Shown: piece after piece, positions 36,037 to 48,659 of the stretch
Position numbering within the stretch: position 1 is the stretch's first letter
Layout of the letters: each line of letters opens with the position of its first letter
NCBI GenBank assembly: GCA_028571685.1
Contig: CM053143.1
Coordinates: 153,754,329 to 153,818,328, forward strand
Reading direction: 5' to 3'
DNA from: Heterohyrax brucei
Lineage: Eukaryota; Chordata; Mammalia; Hyracoidea; Procaviidae
Length of the DNA: 64,000 nucleotides
Made by a program: the position numbers and the translations under genes
The notes under the pieces: model-generated
Told to the model about the DNA's origin: nothing
The model's database searches: none
Seen by the model: only the letters and a program-made list of their open reading frames with translations

Positions 36037-36289
36037 GTTATACCTAGAGTGGTGTGTTGAAGTCTCCTACTATTATTGTGGAACTGTCAGTTTCTCTTTT
36101 CAGTGCTGTTACAGTTTGTTTCATGTGTTTTGGAGCCCTGTCACTGGGGACATAGAAATGTATTATGGCTATTTCATCATGGTAGACTGTTCCTTTATCA
36201 TTATATAATGTCCTTTTTTGTCCTTCATAATAAATTTTATTTTAAAATCTATTTTGTCTGAAATTACTATTGCCACTGCCCTTTTTTAA

Positions 36290-36900
36290 AAATAATATTT
36301 TATGTATTTAAAGAAATGTTTACAAACAAAGCCAGAGATCCCCATAAAGGGATCTCTATGCAACTCCATCTGCTATCTCAACCCTATGACAGCACATTCC
36401 TCCTTTCCATGCTGTACTTCTCATATTTATTCAACCTACTCCTGTCCCTCCTCTCCACCCTCTCATCTCATTGCTCTAGGGGAGCTGCTCTGACAGCCTC
36501 ATGACTTACAGTCAAGTCCAGTTTTTGTCTGAAAAGTTGTCTTCAGTGCTGGTTTCAGCTCTGGGCTAGGAGATAGGCCTGGGGACATGTTCTTGAGTGA
36601 TCATCAAAAGTGGTCTTTTAATAGAATACTAGATCTCCATTATTCTCCTGCTATGTCAGGGAGTCTACATTGTATTGCCTATCAAGGCAGACTGGAGGTG
36701 GCCAGGTACCACTGATGCTGACGTAGTCTCTGAATCAGTTGATCCTTTCTGTCTCTTGGACTCACATTTTCCTCCTGTCTGTGATCTCCTTTGTTCTCCT
36801 CTGTTCCAGTTGGATTGTCACCAATTGATGATCTTTAGATGGCAGCTTGCTAGCATTTAGGATGCCAGATGCCACTCACTGAGTTGGGATGCAGACCATT
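36290..36900 (-). repeat. L1 3'UTR, type A, antisense
   Basis: Starts with an A/T-rich end and 'tttacaaacaaagccagaga'. It then runs 'gacagcacattcctcctttc' and ends 'gatgccactcactgagttgg', the order seen in afrotherian L1 3'UTRs. Confidence 0.7.
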
Positions 36901-36950
36901 TCCTTCCTTCCTTCCTTTCTATCTGTCTTTCTCTCTCTTTCTTTCTTTCT
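36901..36950. repeat. Pyrimidine-rich simple repeat
   Basis: Imperfect (TTCC)n and (TTTC)n run. Confidence 0.9.
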
Positions 36951-36951
36951 G

Positions 36952-37700
36952 ATTGTGATTGAGGGAAAGTGTACAATCTGGTTTAAATTTGCATGCCTGC
37001 CTATGTGCAGCTCCTACTGCTCTCCTTGCCCAGTGATAGCACATTGCTACTTTCTGTTCCATATAATTCATATCCTCCTAACAAATCCACTGTCCCCTTT
37101 TCTCCACCCTCTCTACTGCCCTCTAGTAAGATGCCAGTAGGATGATATCCTATAGATGCATAGAACCATAAAGTGCACACCTTATATGGTCTCTGTGTCA
37201 CTGAGTCTAACCAATTCCTGTCCAAGGAGTTAACCGCAGTAATGATTTATGATCAGGGCAGCATCAGATCTTGTGGCCATGCTCCCAGGGAGGCCTTTGG
37301 AGCATCAATTGCAATCTTTTAGTGGAGTTCTAAGGGTGCACCCCCTTTTATTCTTGTATTGCCACTGGGGCTCAACTAAGTGAGCCCCATCACTGCTGTC
37401 ACACCAAACGGTCCCAACTCAGCAGGAAGAGGTGATCACCAAAGACAAAATCGATGTGGGGGAAAGAGAACCCAGAAGACAGAAAGACCTACGTGAATGG
37501 GCGAATATATCAACATGCAACCAGAAGAACAAGATGGTGCTCGGCCACCTCCAGTGACAGCAACTTGCTAGCTTTTAAGATCCCAGATACCACTCAACAA
37601 TATGGAGTGGGGAAGACTCTATTAGCAGTAGGCTAGTTATGCCAGTTGGCCACAGTGTTCCTTGAGAGCAGACCATTTTCTTAAAAAGCTTAGTTATGCC
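36952..37700 (-). repeat. L1 3'UTR, type B, antisense
   Basis: Matches the 3'UTRs at 39310-40250 and 44820-45560: 'ggaaagtgtacaatctggtt', 'ctatagatgcatagaaccat', 'agcttttaagatcccagata'. Two different L1 3' ends therefore lie side by side. Confidence 0.75.
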
Positions 37701-37959
37701 AATTGACCTAGATTGCCCCCAAAGCAACTGCTCTTTTTTGTTTGGTGTTTTGTTATGTGTATATATTTTCTTTGTGCCCATTTTGGGATTTACCCTTGTC
37801 TTCCTAAGTCTGAACCAGTCTTTTATTACTTGGTATCATCTTGACTTCCTCGCCATTTGAAAGTTCTATAGCTACACACATATCCTCCCTTTTATTGTTC
37901 AGACGTTGTCATTTACAGATTGACATCCTTAGTTGCCTGTGTTTAATGTTTTAGTTTTG

Positions 37960-39286
37960 TTTTATTCTTAAGAGTTATTAAACATATGTTACTATTTGGC
38001 TAATGACCCGTGTCTTAGATTCAGGTCATCATCTGATGTTGTCAATTCTCTGCTTGAAGGACTCCCTTTAACAATTCCTGTAAGTGTGGTTTGGTATTTA
38101 CAAATTCCTTTAACTTCTGTTTATCTGGAAATTTTCTAATTTTGCTAAAATATTTTAGAGAGATTTTTACATGGTATATTATTCTTGGTTGACAACGTTT
38201 TTTTCTTTCAAGGTTTTATATGTATCCTCTTATTGCCTTCTTGCCCACATGGTTTCTGTCAGATAATCAGAACTTAGTCTTGTTTCCCCTTTGTATGGGA
38301 CTTTTTGTTTTTCTAGAGCTGCTGTTAGGATTAATTTATTATTATTATTATTATTTTTTCCTGTCTGTGTCCGTTTCCTTCCTGGTAGACATCAAAGACT
38401 GTTTCTGTCTATGTATAAACCTTGGCTGATATAATCTTGCATCTTAGATTCAGGCTGCAGTCTGATATTGTAGTTAGCTAGTGCTGCATTAACAGAAATG
38501 CCACAAGTATTTAAAGTATTTAAAAAGGGAAATTTTATTTTGTCACAGCTCAGTAGGCTAAAAGTCCAAACTCAGGGTGTCAGCTTCAGGGAAAGGCTTT
38601 CTTTGCTGCATCTGAAGGAAAGTCAATGTTCCCCTGGACTGGAAGCTTCTGAAATACAGGGACCCCAGTCCTTTCCAAAGAATGTGCTCAGCTTCTGGCA
38701 CAACTTATTTGTAATATGAGGCCCCTAAATCTCTGTCTAGCTTCTTTATACCTCAAGAGATTGCCTCAAGGCACAAAACAATCTTACACACTCAGTTTTT
38801 TTCCACCAACACAACTGCTACCCATCCACACTCATTAACATCATAAAGGCAGGATTTCCAACACGGAGGAACATCACACACAATTCCAGGAATCCTGACC
38901 CACCTAAATTGCTAGACAGAATTTTTTGGGGAGCACTGTTCAATCCATGACATATTGGTTGTTTTCAGACCAAAAGACTCTTTAATGATTCTTGTAAGTT
39001 TAATTTGGTTTTTACATATTCCCTTAATTTCTGTTTATCTAGAAATCTCCTAATTTCACCATCATATTTGAACAGGAGTTTTGCAGGCTGTATTATTCTT
39101 GGTAGGCAACTTTTCTTTTCTTTCAAGTTTTTTTTATACAGCGTTACATTGCCTTCTAGCTTGTGTGGTTTCTGCCAAATAATCAGGGCTTAGCCTTATT
39201 GTTTCTCCTCTGTATGTAATCTTTTGTTTTCCTTAAGCTGCTTTCAGAAGTTTTTCTCTGTCTTTGGTTTTAGCAAATGACATGCT
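37960..39286 (-). pseudogene. L1 ORF1-region remnant, antisense, partly duplicated
   Basis: The minus strand resembles the C-terminal domain of L1 ORF1p. About 430 bp (38010-38430) are repeated at 38430-38472 plus 38954-39286. Shared blocks are 'acttctgtttatctggaaat' and 'atttctgtttatctagaaat', and 'tattattcttggttgacaac' and 'tattattcttggtaggcaac'. A MaLR LTR splits the second copy. No long frame survives. Confidence 0.6.
38473..38953 (-). repeat. MaLR-type LTR, antisense
   Basis: Related to 54120-54643, from 'gttagctagtgctgcattaa' to 'gttcaatccatgaca'. The flanks 'atattg' on both sides are a likely short target duplication. Confidence 0.8.
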
Positions 39287-42200
39287 TGGTGATTTTCTTT
39301 TTTCTTTTTTATTATGATTGAATGAAAATGTACATTCTCATATAAATTTGCATGCTCACCTATATGCAGCTTCCACTGCTCTCCCTGCCCAGTGACAGCA
39401 CATCCTTCCTCTCTGGTCCGTATATGTCCTATCCTCCCAACAGTCTCCTATCCCCTTCTCTCCACCCACTCCCCTTCCTCCAGTAAGAGGTCAGCAGGAT
39501 GACATCCTAAAGATGCATAGAACCATAAAGTTCCCACAAGATATGGTCACTCTGCATTGCAAGTCCAATCCATTGCTGTCTGAAAAGTTGACCTTCATTA
39601 TGGTTTATGGACAGAGGCAGCATCAGGGCCAGGGGCCATGCTCCCAGGGGAACACTGAAGCCCCTGGACCATCAATTGCTGTCTTTTAGTGGAGATCTCA
39701 GTGTGCACCCTTATTTATTCTTGTGTTGCCAGTGAGACTCAATTTTGTGAGCTCCATCATGGCTATCTTTGGTGGTGGCCAGGCACCATCTGGTTCTTCA
39801 GGTCGTGAGTTGATGTAGAGACCCCCGTGAGTGGGTCTGTCTTCTGGCTTCTCTTTCCTTCATGTTGTTCTTGTCCCCGGGGATCATCCGTTCCTGTTGA
39901 GTTGGGACCATTTGCTGTATCCTCAGATGGCAGGTTGGCAGCTTTTAAGACACCAGATGCCATTCACTGATGTGGGGTCACAGCAAAACACTAGCTGTGC
40001 CAATTGGCCTTGATTTCACCTGAGGGCATGGTTCCCGGCCCCCTGGCCCAGCTACTCTGCCCTTGCAATATTGGGTTAAGATGGGAGGACTACTCAAATT
40101 GTGTTGAAGGCCAGTTATTATTGATCTTCTTTCTAAGGTGTGCTGTCACTGATTCCACCCAACCAAATTTCTGTTAACTATATAATCTAAACCCTCCTCC
40201 CACCCTCCCTCCCCCCTGACCCTTGCAGCCATCAAAGTGTCTTTTCTTCTATGCATGAGTCTGTTTTTAAGTTCTTATAGTAGGGGTCTCATATAATGTT
40301 TGTCCTTTTGTCCATGACTGCTATCACTCAGCGTAATGTCCTCCAGTTGAAACCAGGTTAAGAGATGTTTCCTGCTATCATCATTGTTCTTTATCATTGC
40401 ATAGTGTTCCATTGAGTATATATACCATAGTTTACCTATCCATTCCTCTGTTGTTGGGCATGTGGGTTGCTTCCAGCTTTTTGCTATTGTGTACTGTGCT
40501 GTGATGAACATTCGTGTGCATGTATCAGTTGGTGTGAATGGCCTTGATTCTGTAAGGTATATTCCAAGCAGTGGAATTACTGGGTCAAATGGTATATCTA
40601 TATCCATTTTTTAAGGGAGTGCCAGATTGCTTTCCACAGAGGTTGCACCATTTTGCAATCCCACCAACAGTGTAGGAGAGTTCCACTTTCTCCACAGCCT
40701 CTCCAGCACTTGTTGTTTTGTGTGTTTTGGATCATGACCAACCTTGTTGGGGTGAGATGGTATCTCACTGTAGTTTTGATTTGAATTTCTTTAATATCTA
40801 ATGACTGTGAGCATGTCCACATGTGTTTTTTGGCTGTCTGGATCTCTTCTTTAGAGAAGTGTCTGTCCATCTCCTGTGCCCATCACTTAATTGGATGATT
40901 TATCTTTTTCTTACTGATATTTTATAGTACCTTATAGATTATGGAGATCAGGCATTGCTCTGACATATAGTTCCCAAATATTTTTTCCCATTCTATAGGT
41001 GGCCCTTTAATTCTATTAATAAAGTCTTTGGATGAGGAAAAATTATTGATTCTTAGTAGTTCCCTTTTATCTATTTTCTCTTCTGATGATTGTGGTTTGT
41101 TTCACATATTTTGAAATTGGTCTGCATTGTGTATTAAACCTTCCATTGTTGTTCCTACTTTTCCTTGGATGAGCTTTATCATTTTAGATTTCATATTTAG
41201 GTCTTTTATCCAGTTCGAGTTGGTTTTGTATAAGGTGTAAGATATGGGTCTTGTTTTACTTTAGTGCAGATGGATATCCAATTTTGCCAGTACCATTTGC
41301 TGAAGACATTGTTTTCACCCCAGTTTAATGTCTTAGGGCCTTTGTTGAATGTCAGCTGTTCATAGGTAGATGTTGTCATCTCTGGGGTCTCGATTTTATT
41401 CCATTGATCTGTCTGCTTTTGTACCAGTACCAGGCTGTTTTGACTACTGCGACAGTGTGATAGGTTCTAAACTCGGGTAATGAGAGACCTCCCAGTGTGT
41501 TCTTCTTCTTTAATGATACTTTATTTATCCGGGGCGTCTTCCCTTTCCAGACAAAGTTGGTAATTTGTTCCTCTATGTCATTTAAAAAATGTCACTGGAA
41601 CTTGTATTGGTATTGCATTATATAAGTAGATTGCTTCAGGTAAAATAGTCATTTTCACAATGTTAAGTCTTCCTATCCATGAGCAGGGTAGGTTTCTCCA
41701 TTTATGTAATTCTCTCTTAGTTTCTTGTAGTAAGGGCTTGTAGTTCTCTTTGTAAACATCTGTTATTTCTCTGGTTAGATTTGTTCCTAGGTACTTTATC
41801 TTCTTAAGGGCTGTAGTAAATGGTATTGACTGGATGATTTCTTCGTTAACAGCCTTGTTGTTGGTATAAGGGACTCCTGCTGATTTACTTATGCTTATCT
41901 TGTATCCTGAGACTTTACTGAACTCTTCTGTCAGTTTGAGTAGTTTCCTTATGGGTTCTTTGGGATTCTCTGCATATATAATCATATCATCTGCAAATAT
42001 GGAGATTTTTAGTTCTTCTTTGCCAGTGCAGATGCCCTTTATTCCTTGCTCTGGCTGGAACTTCTAGTACAATGTTGAATAGGAGAGGTGAGAGTGGGCA
42101 TCCCTGTCTAGTTCCTGTGCTCAAGGGAAACTGTTTCAGTCTCTCTCCATTCAGGATGATGTAGGCAGTTGGCTTTGTATGAATGGCCCTTATTGCATTG

Positions 42201-42951
42201 AGGAATTGGCCATCTGTTCCTATTTTGCTGAGAGTTTTTAGCATGAATGGGTGTTGGACTTTATCAAATGCCTTTTCTGCATCAATAGACAAGATCAGGT
42301 AATTCTTGTCTTTTGTATTTATGTGGTTGATCACATTAATTGTTTTTCTGATGTTGAACCAGCCTTGCATTCCTGGTATGAATCCAACTTGTTCATGATG
42401 GATTATTTTTTGATATGTTGTTGTATTCTATTGGCAAGAATTTTGTTGAAGATTTTTGCATCTAGGTTCATGAGTGATATCAGTCTGTAGTTCTCCTTTT
42501 TTGTTGGGTCTTTCCCTGGCTTTGGTATCAGGGTTATACTGGCTTCATAGAATGAATTTGGGAGTATTCTATCCCTTTCTGTACTGTGAAATAGTCTTAG
42601 TAGTATTGGAGATAACTCTTCTCTAAAATCTTGGTAGAACTCTGTGGTGAAGCCATCTGGGCCCGGGCCTTTTTCAGTTGGCAGTGTTTTGATGACTTTT
42701 TCAATCTCTTCCTTTGTAACAGGTTTGTTAATTTGTTCTGCTTCACTTTGAGATAATTTTGGTAGGTGATATGAATCTAGGAATTTGTATATTTCCTCTA
42801 GGTTTTCAAAGTTGTTAGAGTACAGTCTTTCATAGTATTCAGCTATGAAAGTTTTGATTTCTGTTGGATCTGTTGTGACAACTCCCCTCTCATTTCTCAT
42901 TTGGCTTGTTTCCTTTCCTGTTTTTCTTTAGTAGGTTGGTGATTTTGTTTT
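39287..42951 (-). mobile_element. L1 insertion B, antisense, 5'-truncated
   Basis: A single insertion with recognisable duplication 'ttggtgattttNttt' at 39287-39301 and 42937-42951. The 3'UTR occupies about 39302-40250 and ORF2 40275-42900. It lies within the ORF1 region of an older antisense L1. It is much better preserved than its host element. Confidence 0.85.
40275..42900 (-). pseudogene. L1 ORF2 remnant of insertion B
   Basis: The frame is broken into pieces that together cover the reverse transcriptase and C-terminus. The piece at 42900-42403 has '[15 protein letters not shown]' and '[17 protein letters not shown]'. The piece at 42370-41987 has '[16 protein letters not shown]' and '[15 protein letters not shown]'. 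The piece at 41985-41578 has '[17 protein letters not shown]', just past the catalytic box, and 'YLGTNLTREITDVYKENYK'. The 40870-40598 piece holds 'CWRGCGESGTLLHCWWDC', the cysteine-rich motif, and 40607-40275 is the C-terminus. The endonuclease domain is missing because of 5' truncation. Inactive. Confidence 0.9.
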
Positions 42952-44330
42952 AGAGTCTGTCCTATACGGGGTTCATTGTGCTTATTGGATGGTCAGCTTT
43001 TCACCTTTCATGATATTAGCCAAGTGCTTTTGAGTCAGAGTCAGATTCATGATATTACGGAAGTTTTAAGTCAGCAATTCTTGAATGACCCTCTCTGTGT
43101 TTTTCATTTTCTTCCCCTGCTCTGGAACTCCAGTCACTTGCAAATTTTTGCTTTTGGTTGTATCTCATATAATTCTCAGGATTTCTTCTTTTTTTCTGAT
43201 TTTTCCTCAAACAGGGATGTATCCAAGTGTTTACGTTCAATTTCACTGACCCTATGTTCCATCATTTCAAACCTGGTCCTCAGCCTTTCTATGACACTGT
43301 CCATTTCTGAAATCTTGTTATCTTTGCAATTTCTAATTATTGTTTTTGTATGATTTCTAGTTGTAAACTTACTTTTGCATTTTGTTCCTGTATTATTTTC
43401 ATGAATTACACCATGAATTTCTTTGCCTTTTCCATAAATTTGTCTATTTTTTCCCCCTCACTTCTGTCTGCTTTCTTGCTTCAACTCTTAGGCAGCTTTG
43501 AATAATACAGGTAATTCTAGTGCCTTTTCTTCTACTGGAAAGTCATCTGGTGTTTTATTTTGGACATCTACTGAATTCTTCCTGTCCTTTTTTTTTTTAA
43601 ATGTATGTTTTTATATTGTCTGCTGTCTGTGGGCTATTCAATAGTTATTTTCTTCGTTTATTGACTTTGTATCTGTTTGTTTTGTCCTGCCTTTTGTTAA
43701 ATTTGGTTGTGTCAGAGCAGGCAGGCTGTGCTTTCTTTGTTGTTTGCTCATCTGAGGTCATGATATTTTTCACCTCCTTATCCAGTGGGTAGGGCCAGTT
43801 GCTCAGCTACAGTGCAACAGGGCAGGCCCAGTGGGTGATCTGTGTCCTGTTGGAGCTTCTGAAAGATGCTTTTGAGTACCTCTGTCTATCAGTATCCTGT
43901 GTGAGTGGGATGAATCCAATCAGCATGGGTGCTGCACTGCCCAGCCAGTTAAGCTACTACAGTGAGCCAGGAGACATTGGAGGTGAAGCAATGGGGAAAA
44001 ATGCAGCTCCAAAAATGTATTTAGCTTGCAACCAAGTACTTTGTCCTCTGCCGAGGACTCTGTGAATCTGCTCTGCTGTGGACCCTGTCTTCCAGTCTCT
44101 GACAAATGACAAATACGTGCCAGGTTAGCTAATAGGGCACTTTCTCTCATATTTCGTCTAGCTCTCTCTGTTTTCTGTCAGTTTCTTATTCCACTCAGTT
44201 GTGGGTTGAAATTTTTATCTCCTCACTTGATGTTTGTCTCTGTTTTATTCAATTTTTCAGGTCTTTGCTGTGGGAGGATGGTGTAGTGTTTCTGTGTATG
44301 ACACCATGTCTGCCAGAAGTCCTGTTCATA
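42952..44330 (-). pseudogene. Older L1: ORF1/5'UTR module 1, antisense
   Basis: Minus-strand reading gives 'KNQKKRRNPENYMRYNQK' at about 43200, resembling the central part of L1 ORF1p. A G+C-richer 5'UTR-like part follows at about 43790-44100. The same order of sequence recurs in module 2. Confidence 0.55.
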
Positions 44331-44334
44331 GGGT

Positions 44335-46840
44335 TCTTTGTCTTTGGTTTTGGCAAGTGTGATTATACACTGTCTTGGTGACATTCTTTTGGAATTTATC
44401 CTGTGTGAGGTTCTTTGAGCTTCTTGGATGGTCAGTTTTTCATCTGTCTTGATATTAGGGAAGTTTTCTATTAGCAAATATTCAATGATCCTCTCTGTAT
44501 TTTCAATTTTCTCCCCGCTCTTCCAGAATTATGATCACAGGCAAATTTTCTTTTGATTGTGTCTCACATAGTTCTTAGGTTTTCTTCATTCTTTTCTTTG
44601 CATTTTCCTCAAAGTGGCATCTACGAATTTTTCTTCAGTTTTATTGATTCTGTCTACCATTCTTTCAAATTTCCTCCTAAAACCTTCTGTGGTGTTGTCC
44701 ATTTCTAACATTATGTTGCTTATCTTTTGGATTTCTAATTGGTTTTTTAAAAAAATGATTTCTGATCATTTATTTTGAGATTTTGTCCTTGTATTATTTT
44801 CTTTTTAAAAAATTTTTTTTATTTAATATAACTGAGTGAAAATGTACATTCCCGTATAAATTTACATACCTGCCTATATGCAGCTTCCACTGCTCTCCTT
44901 GCCCGGTGACAGCACACTATTCCTCTGTGCTCCATACATGTCTCGTTCTCCCAACAGTCTCCTTTTTCCCTCCTCTCCACCCACTCTCCTTCCTCCAGCC
45001 AGAGGTCAGCAGGATGACATCCTATAGATATATAGAACCATAAAGTGCATCCAATATATGGTCACTGCATCGCCAAGTCCAATCCATTCCTGTCCAAAGC
45101 ATGGACCTTTGTTATGATTTATGGTCAAGGGCAGCATCAGGGCGAGGGGCCATGCTCCCAGAGGAACCCCGAAACCACTGGACCATCAATTGAGGTCTTT
45201 TAGTGGGGATCTCAGGGTGCACCCCTTTTTATTCTTGTGTTGCCAGTGAGACTCAACTTAGTGAGCTCCATCGCGGCTATCACTGGTGGTGGCCAGGCAG
45301 CATCTGGTTCTTCCGGTCCCAAGTCGATGTAGGCACCCACTGATGTGGGTCTCTTTGTCTTCTGGGTTGTCTTTTCCCCGTGTCATTTTGGTCCTCGGTG
45401 ACCATCCGTTCCGACTGAGTTGGGACCATTTGCTGTGCCCTCGGATGGCAGCTTGGCAGCTTTTAAGACCCCAGACGCCACTCACCAATGTGGGGTGCAG
45501 AGAGCCCTCTTAGCAAAATGCTATTTGTGCCAATTGGCCTCACTTTCGCCTAAGAGCATGGTCCCCCACCCCCTGCCCCAGCTACTCTATCCTTGTAATA
45601 TTGGGTTAAGATGGAAGGAGTACTCATGTTATGTTAAAGTCCACTTAATATTTTTCTTGTTTCTAATGTGTGCTATCACCGATTTCACCCAACCAGTTTC
45701 CTAGCAACTATCTAATCTAACCCCCCCTCCCCTCCCTTGCAGCTGTCAAAGAATCTTTTCTTCTACACACAAGTCTGTTTTTGAGATCTTATCGTAGAGG
45801 TCTCTTACAATATTTGTCCTTTTGTCGCTGACTACTTTCACTCAACATAATGTCTTCCAGTTGAAACCAGGTCATGAGATGTTTGCTGAAGTCATCGTTG
45901 TTCTTTATCATTGCGTAGTGCTCCATTGAGTATATATCTTGTATTATTTTCTTAAATTCTTCCATTGTTCTGCCCATGTTTCTTTCTTAGTTTAGATTTG
46001 GTTGATTTTGTCCACATTTTTCAGGATTTTTTTGCATTTTCTTGACTTCTTTTCTAATCTCTTGGAGAACTCTGAATATATAGTTCCTGTTCCTTTTCTT
46101 CTGCTACAAGCTTAACTGGTGTTTTACTTAGTTCGTTTACTGGAATGATCTTGTCCTGCCTTTTTTTTAAAAATATGATTTGATATTTACTGCTGTCTCT
46201 AAGACATTCAGATATTATTTCCCTTATTTATTCATTGCAGATTTTTGTTTCATTCTGCCTTTTTGATTTGTTTGGTTATGTGACAGCCAGAAGGCTGAAG
46301 GTGATTTATTGCTTTCTTGGCTGTTTGCATGGCAGTCCTCACCACGTTGTCCCTGCGTGCAGGGACTGCATGCTGGTGACTCAGCTATGATGCAGCAGTG
46401 CAGGTCTAGCAGGAAGGCAAGGGGTGGAGATTGGTCATTTGTCTATAGTGTGGGCTAGGTCAGTGGCTGGAACAGAGGCACTCTGACCTTGTGTGGGGCA
46501 GTCCTTACCAGCAGAGTAGTGCTGGGTCTGGCCCAGGTCCTCTTGGGGGTGTAGCAGGTAGTGGAAAGGGTCCAGGGATGGCTGGAAGGGGCTGAGATCC
46601 AGGCAAGGCACCCTTGTGCCTATGGTGGGCAGTGAGGAGTGGTCTGGCACCAGCAGAGAGGTATCTGGTATCTGAACTGGATCCCATTGATTGCTGTAGT
46701 GGGTGGTTGGGGTGTTCCAGAGCTGGTAGGAAATGGTCTGAGGTCTGGGCTAGGTCACTTGGGTGCTGCAGTGGTGATGATTGTGTGTCACAAGACAAAG
46801 AGGTGTGCAGATCAATAACTCTACTAAAAGACCAAAACTG
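44335..46840 (-). pseudogene. Older L1: ORF1/5'UTR module 2, antisense, split by an insertion
   Basis: The 84-codon ORF at 44477-44223 begins 'MLIENFPNIKTDEKLTIQEA' and continues 'QRTSHR'. This is the 'ENFPN.....IQE.QRTP.R' block of L1 ORF1p. Coding-like sequence continues to 44803, is interrupted by insertion C, and resumes at 45938 to about 46300. G+C-rich 5'UTR-like sequence then runs to about 46840. The 151-codon ORF at 46960-46505 is within this 5'UTR-like part and is not supported as a gene. Confidence 0.6.
44788..45953 (-). mobile_element. L1 insertion C, antisense, 3' end only
   Basis: A 16-bp duplication cttgtattattttctt flanks it exactly (44788-44803 and 45938-45953). The insert (44804-45937) begins with a T-rich A-tail complement and holds the L1 3'UTR. 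It ends within the ORF2 C-terminus (62-codon piece 45977-45789: 'SMEHYAMIKNNDDFSKHLM'). Confidence 0.92.
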
Positions 46841-46847
46841 ATGTTCC

Positions 46848-47232
46848 AGAAACCTGTAGAGTCCCCTGGGAACATGGCCTCTAAACTTGCTGTTGCCCAG
46901 TCCTGAAATCAATACTAAGGTAAACACTTCAGACAAAGAATGGACTAGACTCAAGCACACAGAGTGAGCATGTAGTGTATGTACTTTATGGTTTTATACA
47001 TTTAAAGAAAGCTATCCTACAGATTTCTTTCTAGAGGGGAGAGAAGAGGGTGGAAAGGAGGAGACAGGTGCTCACTGGGAGGATACTATAAGTAAGAGTG
47101 AAAAGGAGGAGTGTGCTGTCACAGTGTCAGGAGACTAGATAGAGTTGTAGAGAGGTGGGTATGCAAAATTGACTTGGATTGTATACTTTCACTTAATCGT
47201 AATTAAAAAATTAAAAAATAATAAAAAGATTG
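46848..47232 (+). repeat. L1 3'UTR end, sense
   Basis: Shares 'gagtgtgctgtcacag' and 'gcaaaattgacttgg' with the sense copies near 2020 and 14620. It ends in an A-rich tail (47200-47232). Confidence 0.7.
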
Positions 47233-47745
47233 TGTGTCAACTTTGCTGGGCCATGATTCTCAGTGTTTTGGTAGCTATATAATGTGTTCACCACCATGAT
47301 GGAGTGTACTGTGGCACTGGTAGGGGTGAGGCTTTTGATGGCTTAATGCTCCTTCAGCCTTCATCTCTCGGCTTTCCTCTGACTACTTCCTTCCTGCTCA
47401 CCTTGCTAAGGTTTTTGGCTTGTAGCAGCTACCACTCTCTTGTCTTCTGACTTCTGGTTCTTGGGACTTGCACTAGCAGCTCACCCGTTGATCTTGGGAT
47501 CTGTTGATCTTCATAGCCTGTGAGTAAGACCTAAGTGAATCATGAGAAACCTGCTCTCTGACTTAATGACCTTCAGTTCACCTTCTTCTGCAACTGCATG
47601 AGGCTTATATCCCAATCCAGGACTGGGACATTTCAGCCTCTACAGTTGCGTAAACTCTTTCCTTCATAAAAATCTCTCCATATATATTTATACTCTTTAC
47701 TAGTTTTGCTTTTCTAGAGAACCCAGCCTGAGAGTTTGGGGCTCC
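47233..47745 (+). repeat. MaLR-like LTR, sense
   Basis: From 'tgtgtgtcaactttgctggg' to 'ttctagagaacccagcctga'. The end matches the LTR-internal junction at 21010-21042 and the antisense copy at 33804. Sequence following at 47746 could be the start of an internal region. Confidence 0.65.
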
Positions 47746-48485
47746 AAGGCAGGGGCAGAAGGGACTAGATTGATAAGGACAATAGAGTGGGTGGTTTCTA
47801 TGGCTCCTAGATGCCAGAGTTGGTACGAGGGGGCAGTTATAGCTGCTGTTCATCAGAGGGGGGGTGGTGGTAGGAGCAGGTCCCTGTGGTTACCAGGTGA
47901 GAGAGTCTGAGCTTCTCCTTTAGTTGCAGCCAGCAAACCTGGTCTTACTTAGTCCTGACTGTGTCCACACTGTACTTGAACTGTACTTCTATTTCCTCTT
48001 GGAAATTCAAATGTGGTGACTTTCTCCATGTGCAGTTATTTGCTTTATTCCAAGATGGCAACACTGAGTCAAGCTGTTGGTCAGGAACCTCTGCTCTACA
48101 TCTTTATTCCTTCCCTGTCTTCTATTGTTTTTATTTCTTGTCCTTAGTGACTCCCACTAAGTGGGAGTCCCACTTAGTGACCCCCGCTGTAGTAATTTAT
48201 ACCTTCTTTCAAGGTTCAGTGTTCCAGGATTGATGTCTATATCTATTTTATTTGTTTTGGGGGGTCTTTGTTGCAACTGGATAGCTTAGTGTGTCTGACT
48301 AGTCTGCCAACTTGGCTTTGCTTCCAAGGATCAGAATCTTCTTTTAAAAGAAAGCAATAATACAAATACAATTGAAACCTTTTCCCCTTCCATTCTCTAT
48401 ATTCCAAGGAGAGAATACCATTCTGAGATTGTTGCAAATGTCTCTTACCCATATTTCTATACTTTTACCATATATATCCTTATTT
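47746..48485. other. Stretch without recognised gene
   Basis: May begin with a short MaLR internal remnant. The short inverted sequence 'cccactaagtgggagtccca' at 48150-48170 can fold back. No gene seen. Confidence 0.4.
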
Positions 48486-48656
48486 ATGGGAACCCTGGTA
48501 GTGTAGCGGTTAAGTGCTACAACTTCTAACTGAGAAGTTGGCAGTTCAAAGTCACCAGGCACTCCTTGGGAACTCTAGGGGCAGTTCTCCTCTGTCTATA
48601 GGATTGTTATGAGTCAGAAACAACTCAGTGGAAGTGGGTGTGTTTTAGGTTTTTTT
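48486..48656 (+). repeat. AfroSINE, sense, with target duplication
   Basis: Complete copy. 'atccttattta' before it matches 'atcctcattta' after it. Confidence 0.9.
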
Positions 48657-48659
48657 ATC

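Larger units (their letters stand above)
33200..36285 (-). pseudogene. L1 ORF2 remnant, antisense, with two insertions
   Basis: Leftward reading gives the endonuclease region first (36030-36285), then the reverse transcriptase. The 67-codon ORF at 35006-34803 contains 'KKSPDLDGLPGRII', a degraded form of the conserved L1 'GPDG' region, and '[14 protein letters not shown]'. The thumb region follows near 33300-33700. An antisense LTR interrupts it at 33804-34370 and a SINE at 35866-36036. It is old and full of stops. Confidence 0.8.

Noticed and set aside
46505-46960. 151-codon minus-strand ORF
   Set aside because: Falls in G+C-richer L1 5'UTR-like sequence and runs into an L1 3' end. No domain.
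48150-48185. Short inverted repeat 'cccactaagtgggagtccca'
   Set aside because: Too short and isolated to suggest an RNA gene or terminator in a vertebrate genome.
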